Positions 44,049 through 52,438 of a DNA stretch of 64,000 bases are shown piece by piece (the first letter of the stretch is position 1; every line of letters begins with the position of its first letter). The DNA is taken from positions 1 to 64,000 of the forward strand of contig JAKASI010000005.1 in NCBI GenBank assembly GCA_021828185.1. Direction: 5' to 3'. The notes beneath the pieces were generated by a model. The model was given only the letters and a program-made list of their open reading frames with translations, was not told the DNA's origin and ran no database searches. The stretch comes from an archaeon (GTDB lineage: Archaea; Thermoproteota; Nitrososphaeria; Nitrososphaerales; UBA183). Position numbers and translations under genes: made by a program.

Positions 44049-44517
44049 CCTGCACCTCGTCCCCTGCGGAGCCGACAACGGTGACCGTCTGCCCCGTCGA
44101 GTGGGCGCACGACCCCAGGCTGACTGTGTATCGGCCCATGGTCCCGGGAGAGAGCGCGGGATAGGTCCCCGGGTAGACCGTCGAGTTGACTACGAACTCG
44201 ACGGGGGCGAAACCGCTTGCGCCGTAGTCGAACAGCGCCAGCGTCAACGTCGTCCCCTCGGCTCCCCCCCTGTAGGCTGGGCACGAACCGGAGGCCGCCA
44301 CGGCGGCGAAGGCCAGGCTCAGCTCCCTCCCGGAGGCCGACTGCTGGACAGACGCCCCGAGCGATGCCGCCCCCTGGGCCTGGCCGATGCTCCCGAGGGC
44401 GGCCGCGACAAGAACGCTGCCGAGCGAGATGGTTACCCCGATCATAAGGACCGACGCGTAAAGCTCGCTCACCCCTCTGCGGGACGAACGCCGAAAAGAA
44501 GGCGGGAGAGGGTCCAT
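44038..44517 (-). CDS. Type IV pilin-like protein
   Basis: This 159-residue protein begins with a basic segment (RRSSRRG) and the core helix VSELYASVLMIGVTISLGSV, in which Glu follows the predicted cleavage site by three residues. The mature domain has one cysteine pair (SCPAYRGG, SCAHSTG). It lies 12 bases downstream of the first pilin gene. Confidence 0.72.
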   Translation of the reverse strand: MDPLPPSFRRSSRRGVSELYASVLMIGVTISLGSVLVAAALGSIGQAQGAASLGASVQQSASGRELSLAFAAVAASGSCPAYRGGAEGTTLTLALFDYGASGFAPVEFVVNSTVYPGTYPALSPGTMGRYTVSLGSCAHSTGQTVTVVGSAGDEVQVES

Positions 44518-44529
44518 GGCAAGGCCCTC

Positions 44530-45054
44530 CTACTGGGATATCACTGTGACCTGGGCCGAGGCAGAGCCGAAGATGACGTTCAGGGTGACAGGCTCCCCTG
44601 CCGACCAGAACGTCCCGGTTCCGCCGATGGGTCCGTTCACCACGAAGGATGTCTCAGCGCCCGGTGGCAGCGCCGATTCCCCCGTAGCCATGAAGGTGAG
44701 GGGCCCGCTTGCCGGCTTCAGGGCCCAGGTGAGGGTCCCCCCAGACACGAGACAGGACCCGGCGCATGCCGGGGCGGTCACGTTGGTCCCAACCATCACG
44801 ACCTGGCAGGTCGAAGAGCTGCATGTGATTGGGCTCCCTCCGTTGTTCTTCACGGTCACCGAGACTGCCGTCGGTGCGGTTGGCCCCGCCTTGAGGGTGA
44901 CTCCGACGACGGTTATGCTTGTGTTGGCCGTTGCGCTGTCCACCAGGTTGTAGATCGACGCTGTCACCACCCCTCCGACCCCGAGGACCGCTGCAATGAT
45001 GATAAACAGGTCCATGCTCTGAGAGATTCCGCTTCGTCTGCCGATCTTCATCAC
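44530..45054 (-). CDS. Type IV pilin-like protein, first of the cluster
   Basis: Up to 174 residues; start at GTG 45054 or ATG 45051. A TATA-like GTTAAAAGC (45072-45080) is about 25 nt upstream of the ATG, so the pilin genes probably have their own promoter. The N-terminus KIGRRSGISQSMDLFIIIAAVLG matches a class III signal peptide. The mature region is Thr/Val-rich with two cysteine pairs (CSSSTC, CAGSC). It may be the major pilin. Confidence 0.7.
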   Translation of the reverse strand: MMKIGRRSGISQSMDLFIIIAAVLGVGGVVTASIYNLVDSATANTSITVVGVTLKAGPTAPTAVSVTVKNNGGSPITCSSSTCQVVMVGTNVTAPACAGSCLVSGGTLTWALKPASGPLTFMATGESALPPGAETSFVVNGPIGGTGTFWSAGEPVTLNVIFGSASAQVTVISQ

Positions 45055-45102
45055 AACTAGACCCGTCTGCCGCTTTTAACTCCCAGCCAGGCTGAACAGG
45101 TC

Positions 45103-46746
45103 CTACAGCAGGTGGCTCAGCGAAGGTGCGCCGAAGGCAGCCATTAGGGTAACGGCGGCGACCGCGAGGGCGACGTTGACGGAGGCCCTGAGGGTGTTCC
45201 TCACAGTGAAGTCGGTCATCTTCGCTCCGATGAGGCCGAGCGAAGCAGCAGCGACTATGATCAGGAGGTCGGAGATCTGGGTCAGCCCCGGGGGGAGCGC
45301 CCCCAGCTGGGCCCCGCCGACGTGAAAGGCCGAAAACCCGGGCGCGACTCTCCTGCTGAAGGAAGAGAGTATTCCCTGGACGAAGGTGATCCCGAAGGCA
45401 AGGAGGAGCGGAGAAATGTACGAAAGGATCAGGTAGGGCTTCATCTCGGCGCCGGTGTTCTCTTTCATCCCGCTGAGCCGCCCCGCGAAGTTCGAAATCT
45501 GGTACACCGTGTCCACAGTCCCTCCTCCTGTCCGGTTCATCTCGCCTAGAAGGAGGAAAGTGATCCTCCCCAGGCCGCTCCTGCACTCCACCCTGACCTC
45601 GTCGAGAGGAACGCCCGCCTTCAGCTGGGCAGCGACCCTTGACAGAAGGCGGGAGAAGCGCTCGCCGTACTTCCCGCTGGCCTCGATGGCCACTATCGCC
45701 CTCACGAGGTCATACTCCTGTCTCTTGTATTCGAGGAGGTCCTTGAGGAACGCCGACACCCCCTCGTCCAGCGCCTTGGTTTCGGCGATCTGCCCCCTTA
45801 CAGACAGCCCGTACGCCGAGAAGAAAACGAATAGCGCGGCCGCCACCCCTGCCCATGCAAGCCCTGTAGCGAGGTCCACGAGGGCCCCGCTGAGCGCCAG
45901 GGCGAGTGCCAGTCCGGCCCTCCCCTGCACGGCGTCTTCGCGGGCCGGCTGCATCCTCCCGGCCATGTAGAGGAGGCCGATCGTGAACACAGGGACACCG
46001 AGGCCGGTGAAGACGACCAGCCCGAACATGGAGAACCCGGGCGAGAAGACCCCCACCACCATGAGAAGCAGAGGGACGACCCCGAACACCGTTATCATCA
46101 TGCTCCCGACGATCCCTGCCCTCTCCGTATACCTCGCCCAGCTCTCCTCGAGGCCACGGAGGAGGGCGCCGCTCTCCCCGACAAGATAGAATGGCACGTC
46201 GCCGCCGCTGCGCGCCTTGCTGGTGTAGCCCAGGAGGAACTCGCTGAACTTCTTCGAGGGGTGGCTGGAGGCGAGCCGCTCGAAGGCGTCGTTCGCGTTC
46301 ATCCCCAACATCTCCACGTCCCTCTTGACCATGAGCGCTTCCTTTCCAATCCAGTGGAAGGTGTCGCCCTTGGCGACGCCCCTGAAGATCGAGTAGAGCG
46401 GGATCCCCGCCCCCCCGAGGACGCTCACTATCATCGCGAAGAATGGGAGTTCCCGTTCGACCCCCTCCCTGCGCTGTGCCGCGAGGTCGCTCAGTCTGAC
46501 CTGGGGGGCCACGACGAACCCCAGGGGGACCGCGGCGACCAACAGGAACAGGGGAGAGAACAACGCCCCCACCAGCGCAGCCGGGACTGCGACAGGTGCC
46601 GATCTGAGCGCGTTCCTCACCGTCCGGGTTGCCATCGCGGTTGGGTTCCCCACCTTCCCCGACCGCCTCAGGAGTTCGGCGAACTTCGCCGACCGGGTCC
46701 GGACCAGGCGGGAAATCAGCGTGCCCTCCGCTACCCGTTCTCCCAA
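45103..46746 (-). CDS. Type IV pilus assembly membrane platform protein (TadC/FlaJ-like)
   Basis: About 547 residues from TTG 46746, which overlaps the ATPase gene by 16 bases. The protein has two T2SF-type domains: in the first, PFFAMIVSVLGGAGIPLYSIFRGVA and HPSKKFSEFLLGY; in the second, LLEYKRQEYDLVRAIVAIEASG and LGEMNRTGGGTVDTVYQISNFAG. Each is followed by clusters of transmembrane helices. It forms the inner-membrane platform on which the ATPase acts. The frame is open upstream, but that part lies inside the ATPase gene. Confidence 0.83.
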   Translation of the reverse strand: MGERVAEGTLISRLVRTRSAKFAELLRRSGKVGNPTAMATRTVRNALRSAPVAVPAALVGALFSPLFLLVAAVPLGFVVAPQVRLSDLAAQRREGVERELPFFAMIVSVLGGAGIPLYSIFRGVAKGDTFHWIGKEALMVKRDVEMLGMNANDAFERLASSHPSKKFSEFLLGYTSKARSGGDVPFYLVGESGALLRGLEESWARYTERAGIVGSMMITVFGVVPLLLMVVGVFSPGFSMFGLVVFTGLGVPVFTIGLLYMAGRMQPAREDAVQGRAGLALALALSGALVDLATGLAWAGVAAALFVFFSAYGLSVRGQIAETKALDEGVSAFLKDLLEYKRQEYDLVRAIVAIEASGKYGERFSRLLSRVAAQLKAGVPLDEVRVECRSGLGRITFLLLGEMNRTGGGTVDTVYQISNFAGRLSGMKENTGAEMKPYLILSYISPLLLAFGITFVQGILSSFSRRVAPGFSAFHVGGAQLGALPPGLTQISDLLIIVAAASLGLIGAKMTDFTVRNTLRASVNVALAVAAVTLMAAFGAPSLSHLL

Positions 46747-48419
46747 CCCTTCTCCGTGCCTCTCATCGACTCCTCCGCCGAGAACTCCCTGACCATCTTC
46801 GAGAGCGCCCGCGGGGTGAAGTCTCCTCCTGCGACCGTGCCTGAAATGCGGGCGGCTCTCGCCGACAGGCTCCTCTGCACCGCGGCCGGGGACCACCCGA
46901 AGCTGTCCGCGATTTCGTTGAGCCTGAATGACCTGTCGAGGACCTCGGCCGCGGTCGTGGGGGAGAAGGAGTCCGCAGCCGGGTCGTAGCGGAACACGTT
47001 GATGATTTCGTGGCCGTCCGAGCTCTGCGGCCTGAGCTCGTCCACGCTCACGACCCTCCTCACGACCCGGCCGTCCTGGAGGACCACTTTCCTCATGGTG
47101 GCGATGGCAGTGATGTCCCTGACGTGCCCCTCGGAGAAGCGCATGGGCGGGGTCTTGAGCCTCTGGACGCACCTCTCGGCGCTCTCCGCGTGTATCGTCG
47201 TCATGGTGGAGAACCCCAGCGTTATGGCCGCTGCCACGGTCTCCGACTCTTCCCCCCTCATCTCACCGAGGCTCAGAATCGTGGGAGAGAAGCGGAGCGC
47301 CAGCTTCAGGAGCTCCGGGAGCCCATATTCGTACCTCGCCGAGGAGGGCGACAGTCCCGCCCTGTAAGACCTGGTCTTCAGTCTCTGCCAGTGCAGCTGG
47401 TCCGGAAGGCTGATCTCGAGGACGTCCTCCGCAGTCACTATCTTGCACTTCGGGTCGGCCAGAGCAAGGATGGCGTTCATCAAGGTGGTCTTCCCCGAGT
47501 TGGTATCCCCTGCGATGAGGACGTTGGTAGTCCTCTCCAGCAGGAGCCAGAAGTAGGCGGCCATGAGGATCGAGAGGGTCTTGTGCGAGTGCACCTCTTC
47601 GTAGGAAGAGGGCGCCTCCTGGGCCCCCTGAAGCGGGAGGGCGGGCCACCTTGCCTTCTCGGGCGCAGCCAGCTGGGCAAGGGTGATGGGGCTCTCCTTC
47701 TGCTTCCGGATGGCATAGGTCGAGCCTGGCCTGGAGATCTCGTCTCCGAGGGTTGCGGTCACCCTCCTGTCTGACACCCCATGCAGGGTGACTTCGAGGG
47801 AGGGCTGGGCCAGGGAGACCGTGGTCCCCCCCAGCTGGGCGAGCCTCCTCACAAATGCCCGGAGCCTCTCCTCCGAGGGGTACAGGATGTCGGTCTCCAT
47901 GAACATGTACTGACTGAAACTGCGGTGCAGCACCCGCACCGGCCGGTCGAAGCGGCAGCATGAAATCTCCTCGAGGTTGTCGTCGTTGAGGAGAGGGTCG
48001 ACCTCCCAGAACCCAGTGAAGTCCCTCATTAGGTAGTAGAGGAGCTTCTCGTGAGAGCCCTCGACGACGTCGGCGATCCCGAGCCCTCCTGCCGACTTCC
48101 AGACGTATTCCGAGACGACTTCTCTCGGGTCTCCGGAAGCCTCGACCGGAATCGAATCGAGCAGGTTGGCGCGAAGAAGCTCGAGGCAGTCCTTCTCGTC
48201 GGGGCTCAGCTTCGGAAGACGGACAAGGTATCTCCCGAGCCCGCCGTCATCGACCACGAAGACCTGGGCTGACGACTCCGGTCCCCCTCCTGCCGGAATC
48301 GTGTAAGTGTCGAGGACCCCCGAGATGTCTTCCGGTGGAGCGGGGGGAGGAGCGCGGCTTGGTTCCGCGCCCCCTTCGCGGAGGCCCTCCTTTCGGAAGA
48401 GCTGCCAGACCTTCGGCAT
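46731..48419 (-). CDS. Type IV pilus/archaellum-type secretion ATPase (VirB11/FlaI family)
   Basis: About 562 residues from ATG 48419 (a GTG two codons earlier is possible). The core shows Walker A (IAGDTNSGKTTLMNAIL), Walker B (TILSLGEMRGEES, the family's degenerate form) and the His box STMTTIHAESAERC. The N-terminal domain contains LLYYLMRDFTGFWEVDPLL, typical of archaeal FlaI/TadA. It powers pilin assembly through the TadC/FlaJ partner. The extra C-terminal 80 residues (RSFRLNEIADSFGWSPAAVQRSL) resemble a small helix-turn-helix-like module. Confidence 0.9.
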   Translation of the reverse strand: MPKVWQLFRKEGLREGGAEPSRAPPPAPPEDISGVLDTYTIPAGGGPESSAQVFVVDDGGLGRYLVRLPKLSPDEKDCLELLRANLLDSIPVEASGDPREVVSEYVWKSAGGLGIADVVEGSHEKLLYYLMRDFTGFWEVDPLLNDDNLEEISCCRFDRPVRVLHRSFSQYMFMETDILYPSEERLRAFVRRLAQLGGTTVSLAQPSLEVTLHGVSDRRVTATLGDEISRPGSTYAIRKQKESPITLAQLAAPEKARWPALPLQGAQEAPSSYEEVHSHKTLSILMAAYFWLLLERTTNVLIAGDTNSGKTTLMNAILALADPKCKIVTAEDVLEISLPDQLHWQRLKTRSYRAGLSPSSARYEYGLPELLKLALRFSPTILSLGEMRGEESETVAAAITLGFSTMTTIHAESAERCVQRLKTPPMRFSEGHVRDITAIATMRKVVLQDGRVVRRVVSVDELRPQSSDGHEIINVFRYDPAADSFSPTTAAEVLDRSFRLNEIADSFGWSPAAVQRSLSARAARISGTVAGGDFTPRALSKMVREFSAEESMRGTEKGWENG

Positions 48420-48442
48420 CCACACAACAGGCCGCGTCCGGC

Positions 48443-48448
48443 TTATAA
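48443..48448. promoter_or_regulatory. Symmetric TATA box serving two divergent genes
   Basis: The palindrome TTATAA is centred 28 nt from the TTG of the plus-strand gene (48474) and 27 nt from the ATG of the minus-strand ATPase gene (48419). Both genes would then be leaderless and fired from one symmetric box. The fit also argues for the two chosen start codons. Confidence 0.55.
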
Positions 48449-48473
48449 CGCGCCATGAACGCCGCCCCTGCCG

Positions 48474-48956
48474 TTGAAGACTGTCGGAGTCGAGATCGCG
48501 GTCGCTGACGGTGACCAGATCATCATCGGGCAGTCACACTTCATCAAGAGCGTCGAAGACCTCTACGAGGCGCTGACCACATCGATGCCTGGGATCAGAT
48601 TCGGGCTCGCCTTCTGCGAAGCATCAGGGAAAGCCCTGATCCGACTGGAAGGAACCGACGCGACCCTGACCGGCCTTGCCGGGGACTACGCTGGGCGCCT
48701 CGCATGCGGGCACTCCTTCGTGATAGTGATGAGAGGGGCGTACCCCATCAACGTGCTCAACCGGATCAAGGCGGTCGAAGAAGTGGTCAACGTCTTCTGC
48801 GCGACGTCCAACCCGGTGACCGTGGTCGTAGCCGATTCAGGGAAGGGCAGAGGCATCCTGGGGGTGATTGACGGGGTTCAGCCAGAAGGGGTGGAAGGGG
48901 ACTCGGACAAGCAGGAGAGGCGCGCCTTCCTCCGAAAAATCGGCTACAAGCGCTGA
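48474..48956 (+). CDS. Adenosine-specific kinase-like protein (DUF355)
   Basis: This 160-residue protein matches the COG1839 type: VEIAVADGDQIIIGQSHFIKSVEDLYEAL at the N-terminus, IRFGLAFCEASGKALIR and GHSFVIVMRGAYPINVLNRIKAV. The family has been called adenosine-specific kinase from studies of a crenarchaeal protein; the reaction in vivo is uncertain. It starts with TTG, 28 nt after the symmetric TATA box. Confidence 0.85.
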   Translation: MKTVGVEIAVADGDQIIIGQSHFIKSVEDLYEALTTSMPGIRFGLAFCEASGKALIRLEGTDATLTGLAGDYAGRLACGHSFVIVMRGAYPINVLNRIKAVEEVVNVFCATSNPVTVVVADSGKGRGILGVIDGVQPEGVEGDSDKQERRAFLRKIGYKR

Positions 48957-49092
48957 AACTGGCCCAGGACCCCTCTGCAGGCATTCACGTATCAGAAGGT
49001 GAAACGTGAAACCATCAGTTTTACACATCTCCCTCAATATAGTATGGAAGTATAATCCATTATCTTAATAGGAACCCCAGTATTCTCATCCC

Positions 49093-49287
49093 TTGGCGGT
49101 TAGTAGCATGTACACGAGCACCGAGCAGGCTGAGGCTCCCATTTGCGGTGTCTGCGGACGGAAGCTCCAGGTCGGGTTCCACTTCACATGCCATGTCTGC
49201 GGCGAGTCGTACTGCTATGCCCACGCCCCCCAGAAGTGCGCCCATCCGAAGCTCGCGCAGGCTCGCAAGACCCAGCTCGTCAGATAG
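49093..49287 (+). CDS. Small zinc-binding protein
   Basis: Up to 64 residues, with TTG 49093 26 nt after a TATA-like TCTTAATAG (49063-49071), or ATG 49108. It contains ICGVCGRKLQVGFHFTCHVC then SYCYAHAPQKCAH, six cysteines and three histidines in an order resembling AN1-type or cross-brace zinc fingers. Archaeal AN1 proteins are poorly studied. The 136-base gap before it is AT-rich and contains several TATA-like runs. Confidence 0.65.
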   Translation: MAVSSMYTSTEQAEAPICGVCGRKLQVGFHFTCHVCGESYCYAHAPQKCAHPKLAQARKTQLVR

Positions 49288-49319
49288 GGATAAACTCCGT
49301 CCTCTGACAGCCTAATTCG

Positions 49320-49715
49320 TTGAAGGTCTATCTCTCCGTCCCCATGATTGCCAACCGGGCGCTCCCCAGGGCGCAGCTGCTGGCGAAGGCTATCCGGGAC
49401 TCGGGGCACGAGGTGTCGTCCCCCTGGGTCCTCGGGCCCGTCGAGGGAACTGGCCCCGCTGCAGTCAACGTGTTCAGACGTGACAAGAAGGGGGCCGAAG
49501 ACTGCGACGTCCTGGTCGCAGACGTCACCGAGCCGAGCCTCGGAGTCGGGATGGAGATCATGGCGGCCTACGAGGCCGGGAGGAAGATCATACTCGTTGC
49601 GAAGAAAGGGAGGGTGACCTCGCGCATGCTTTCGCACATGGACAGGAAGGAGACTCTGGAGTACGAAGCTGACGAGGACGTCTACCGGGGGCTGGTGCGG
49701 CTCCTGAGCCACTGA
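49320..49715 (+). CDS. Nucleoside 2-deoxyribosyltransferase-like protein
   Basis: This 131-residue protein starts with TTG (MKVYLSVPMIANRALPRAQL). The first strand (VYLSVPM), the DCDVLVADVTEPSLGVGMEIMAAYEAG segment with catalytic Asp/Glu positions, and the KIILVAKKGRVTSRM strand match the deoxyribosyltransferase/DNPH1-like fold, which cleaves or transfers the 2-deoxyribose of nucleosides or nucleotides. The precise substrate is unclear. Confidence 0.78.
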   Translation: MKVYLSVPMIANRALPRAQLLAKAIRDSGHEVSSPWVLGPVEGTGPAAVNVFRRDKKGAEDCDVLVADVTEPSLGVGMEIMAAYEAGRKIILVAKKGRVTSRMLSHMDRKETLEYEADEDVYRGLVRLLSH

Positions 49716-49736
49716 GAAATCCCGAAGAAAAAACCG

Positions 49737-49743
49737 ATTTAAG
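49737..49743 (+). promoter_or_regulatory. TATA-like box of ridA
   Basis: ATTTAAG is centred 28 nt upstream of the TTG start at 49768, consistent with a leaderless ridA transcript. Confidence 0.45.
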
Positions 49744-49767
49744 CCCCGCCGATGGCATGGCGGCAGC

Positions 49768-50139
49768 TTGAAGTCCGAGGTAAGGTCGAAGTCCGCCCCC
49801 TCCCCGGTGGGTCCATACTCCCAGGCGATCGACGCCGGGGCCGTCTACTGCGCTGGCCAGATCGGCGCTGACCCCTCGACGGGGAGTCTCGCTCAGGGGG
49901 TTGTGGCGCAGACCGCCCGGGCGCTTTCGAACCTCGAAGCGGTCCTCTCCGCTACCGGGATGAGCCTCCGCGACGTGGTCAAGACCACGGTCTTCCTGGT
50001 AGACCTCGGCGAGTTCATGGCCATGAACGAAGAGTATGCCAGGCACTTCGCGCCGCCGTTCCCTGCGAGGTCCACGGTGCAGGTGGGTGCTCTCCCGAAG
50101 GGAGCCCGAGTGGAGATAGAAGCAGTCGCGGTCAGATGA
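49768..50139 (+). CDS. ridA: RidA family reactive imine deaminase
   Basis: This 123-residue protein has the YjgF/RidA signatures: APSPVGPYSQAIDAGAVYCAGQ near the N-terminus and FPARSTVQVGALPKGARVEIEAVAV at the end, including the Arg that binds the substrate carboxylate and the catalytic-site Glu. RidA hydrolyses reactive enamine/imine intermediates released by PLP enzymes. Start is TTG, 28 nt after a TATA box. Confidence 0.93.
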   Translation: MKSEVRSKSAPSPVGPYSQAIDAGAVYCAGQIGADPSTGSLAQGVVAQTARALSNLEAVLSATGMSLRDVVKTTVFLVDLGEFMAMNEEYARHFAPPFPARSTVQVGALPKGARVEIEAVAVR

Positions 50140-50140
50140 G

Positions 50141-50242
50141 CTACCTGGGCGACCAGGTCTTCCTGTACGGTCCCCGTCTCCGCCTCCGGGCCTTCTTCTT
50201 CCTGGCGGCGCCGGCGAGCAGGGAGTTCTCGTCCTTGCTCAT
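50141..50242 (-). CDS. 33-residue basic protein coupled to mrp
   Basis: ATG 50242 overlaps the mrp TGA (ATGA), and the frame ends at TAG 50141-50143, one base from the ridA stop. The product is MSKDENSLLAGAARKKKAR followed by RRRRGPYRKTWSPR: a short neutral head and a strongly basic Lys/Arg tail. The start-stop overlap points to real, coupled translation. It could bind RNA or DNA, or be a ribosome-associated factor; no family recognised. Confidence 0.5.
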   Translation of the reverse strand: MSKDENSLLAGAARKKKARRRRRGPYRKTWSPR

Positions 50243-52371
50243 TTCTTCATCTTCGAGAAGGCCACCATGCTGACCATCCCGGCCAGCCTGAACGCCAGGT
50301 CCTTGTACACCTGCGATTCCGGAGAGTCGGGTTTGGCCGCGACCACCGGGACCCCCTTGTCTGACTGCTCCCTGACCGACACCCCGATGGGTATCTCCCC
50401 AAGAAAGTCCACCCCCCTTTCGGCTGCGATCCTCTTCCCGCCCCCGTTTGAGAAGATGTCGGTCCTCTCACCGCAGTGGGGGCAGACGAAGTAGCTCATG
50501 TTCTCGACCACCCCGAGGATCGGCACGTTCAGCTGCCTGAACATTGCCAGGGCCTTCGCAGCTATGTTCAGCGCTGCGTCCTGGGGGGTGGTCACTATCA
50601 GGACCCCTCCGAGGGGGACGGTCTGGGCGAGCGTGAGCGCAGCATCGCCCGTGTTGTGCACAAGGATTGAATCTGCGACGAAGTTCTCCAACTGATCCAC
50701 CTGCAGATCATAGGTTTCCATGGCTCCCAATGGCTCGATGGACTGTATTCTTGACAGCTTGAACGCTCGGGGGTCATGTTTCAGGGAGAACTGGAACCAG
50801 TGACTGGTGACGTTCGTTTTTCTCCTTCCTTCCGGAAGGGTCTGCTCCTCCCGGAAACGCGACTTCACAAGCGACGCTCTCACTCCGCTGATTAGACAGA
50901 GCTCATGGACCTTGTCCACCAGCATGGAATTGGGGCTCTCGACGGTCACGGTGTCCTGGACCACGGTAACCATCCCCTGCAGCCCTCTTGAGTCTGGTAG
51001 AGCCTTCGTCGATTCGCGATGCCGGATGTCAGAGTCGGCCTCGGAGTAGCCCCTGATGAAAGCGAGTCTCTGGTCCAGCGGAAGTGAGAAGACCCAACGC
51101 GGAACTGTCTTCTGGCGAGCCTTGTGGTCCAGGTCGAGCGCCGTGAACAACTCTGCGAGAGGCACCGACGCGACAGCGAACTTCTGCCCCCCGTTCTCAT
51201 CGAAGGTGCGACACTTGAAGACCTTCTTGTAGAGTTCCTCGTACTGCTTCCTGAATCTGCTCCCGCGGGGCTCACAGACTCTCACACCCACAGGTCTGGG
51301 TCTACCCTTCTGCCGCTTCACGAAGCCGTCACCGACGAAATGCCCTACAATGCGCATGAAGTCCGCTGTGGTCTCTGTCGGAAGCTGGATGAATTCTGGA
51401 TCGGACTCCACCTTGGGGAGCCGCATGGGTTGGCCACCTTCAATGCAATTCGGCACGATTATTCTATCCCCGATCTTCAAATGGTCGAGCCTCACCCAAG
51501 AATTCGCCCGGTGATATCGCAAGAACGGGTGATTGGCGCTTGCGACTATCTCTCGGTTTGCCGTCCGTAGCCTGAAGACCTCTTGTGTCCCCTGGGGGAT
51601 GACGCCCAGGACCCTTCTGGGCACGAGCCGTTCACCGTCGTAGCTGAGCACGAACTCCCCGACTTCTATCTTCTCGATCGGTCTTGGGGAATTGTCAGCC
51701 ATGAGCACGCTCGTGCCAGCGGGAAGACACCCCGGCGGAAGATCGCACACTAGGTAGTCGAGCTCTCCCCAGTCAACCTGGGTGAGCAGCTGCCGCACCG
51801 CTCCGGCCACGAGCGGCCCCCGCCAGATGACAGGGGTCTCCTCGTTGTAGAAGAATCCCAGGGAGGCGATCTTGACTCCGAACGCCTCCGGAGGTATGAT
51901 GGATTCGTTCCTCACGTCCGGGGGCCCCTTCACCCCCATCATGAGCGGGATGTTCGGACCGTACACGTCGGCGTCGAGCACCCCCACCTTCGCACCGGAC
52001 GCAGCCAGGGCCACGGCAAGGTTCACGGCAATGGTCGACTTCCCTACTCCTCCCTTGCCGCTGGCGACCGCAATTATGTTCTTGACTCCCTTCAGCATCT
52101 CCGCGTTGGCGTAGTCCCTGGTGGCGAACACCATGGACGACGTCTTCATCTCGACCTTCTTCACGCCAGGGAGGCTCGCCACTGCTTCCCTCGCCGACTC
52201 CTCGAGCCTCGATCTGAGCGGACACGCAGGGGTAGTGAGGTTCAGGGTGAAGGTCACTCTGCTCCCCTCCACCTTGACCCCTTCAATCATGTGGAGCGAG
52301 ACCACGTCCTTTCCGAGCTCAGGGTCCTTCACCCCTGCCAGCGCCCTCAGTACGTCGGCTTCGGTCGTCAT
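50239..52371 (-). CDS. Mrp/ApbC/NBP35-type P-loop ATPase with intein
   Basis: The reading frame has 710 residues, of which 351 are extein. The extein has an N-terminal MIP18-like domain (LAGVKDPELGKDVVSLHMIEG), a deviant Walker A (SGKGGVGKST, residues 104-113), DADVYGPNIP, and the switch motif DLPPGTGD, which is split by the intein. The C-extein has VENMSYFVCPHCGE with the CxxC that holds a bridging [4Fe-4S] cluster. Mrp proteins carry Fe-S clusters to target apoproteins. ATG 52371 is 28 nt from a TATA-like GATTTTAAG; a TTG at 52380 is the alternative. Confidence 0.93.
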   Translation of the reverse strand: MTTEADVLRALAGVKDPELGKDVVSLHMIEGVKVEGSRVTFTLNLTTPACPLRSRLEESAREAVASLPGVKKVEMKTSSMVFATRDYANAEMLKGVKNIIAVASGKGGVGKSTIAVNLAVALAASGAKVGVLDADVYGPNIPLMMGVKGPPDVRNESIIPPEAFGVKIASLGFFYNEETPVIWRGPLVAGAVRQLLTQVDWGELDYLVCDLPPGCLPAGTSVLMADNSPRPIEKIEVGEFVLSYDGERLVPRRVLGVIPQGTQEVFRLRTANREIVASANHPFLRYHRANSWVRLDHLKIGDRIIVPNCIEGGQPMRLPKVESDPEFIQLPTETTADFMRIVGHFVGDGFVKRQKGRPRPVGVRVCEPRGSRFRKQYEELYKKVFKCRTFDENGGQKFAVASVPLAELFTALDLDHKARQKTVPRWVFSLPLDQRLAFIRGYSEADSDIRHRESTKALPDSRGLQGMVTVVQDTVTVESPNSMLVDKVHELCLISGVRASLVKSRFREEQTLPEGRRKTNVTSHWFQFSLKHDPRAFKLSRIQSIEPLGAMETYDLQVDQLENFVADSILVHNTGDAALTLAQTVPLGGVLIVTTPQDAALNIAAKALAMFRQLNVPILGVVENMSYFVCPHCGERTDIFSNGGGKRIAAERGVDFLGEIPIGVSVREQSDKGVPVVAAKPDSPESQVYKDLAFRLAGMVSMVAFSKMKK
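50653..51729 (-). other. Intein in Mrp with LAGLIDADG endonuclease
   Basis: A 359-residue intein interrupts Mrp between DLPPG and TGD. The N-terminal splice block is CLPAGTSVLMADN (Cys1); block B is ASANHPFLRYH, with the usual His; block F is YDLQVDQLENFVADS; block G is ILVHN with the last Asn, and the +1 extein residue is Thr. Between the splice halves lie two LAGLIDADG-like motifs, FMRIVGHFVGDGFV and LAFIRGYSEADSD, so a homing endonuclease is present and looks intact. All residues needed for standard protein splicing are in place. Confidence 0.93.
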
Positions 52372-52438
52372 TCGTACCAAGCCTCTGCTGGGGGCTTAAA
52401 ATCCTAGTCCCGGAATAGACTTTATCGTCACGAGGGAA

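Noticed and set aside
46747..47172. N-terminal extension of the pilus platform protein
   Set aside because: The extra sequence lies within the secretion ATPase gene and has shadow-frame composition; TTG 46746 gives a normal-length protein.
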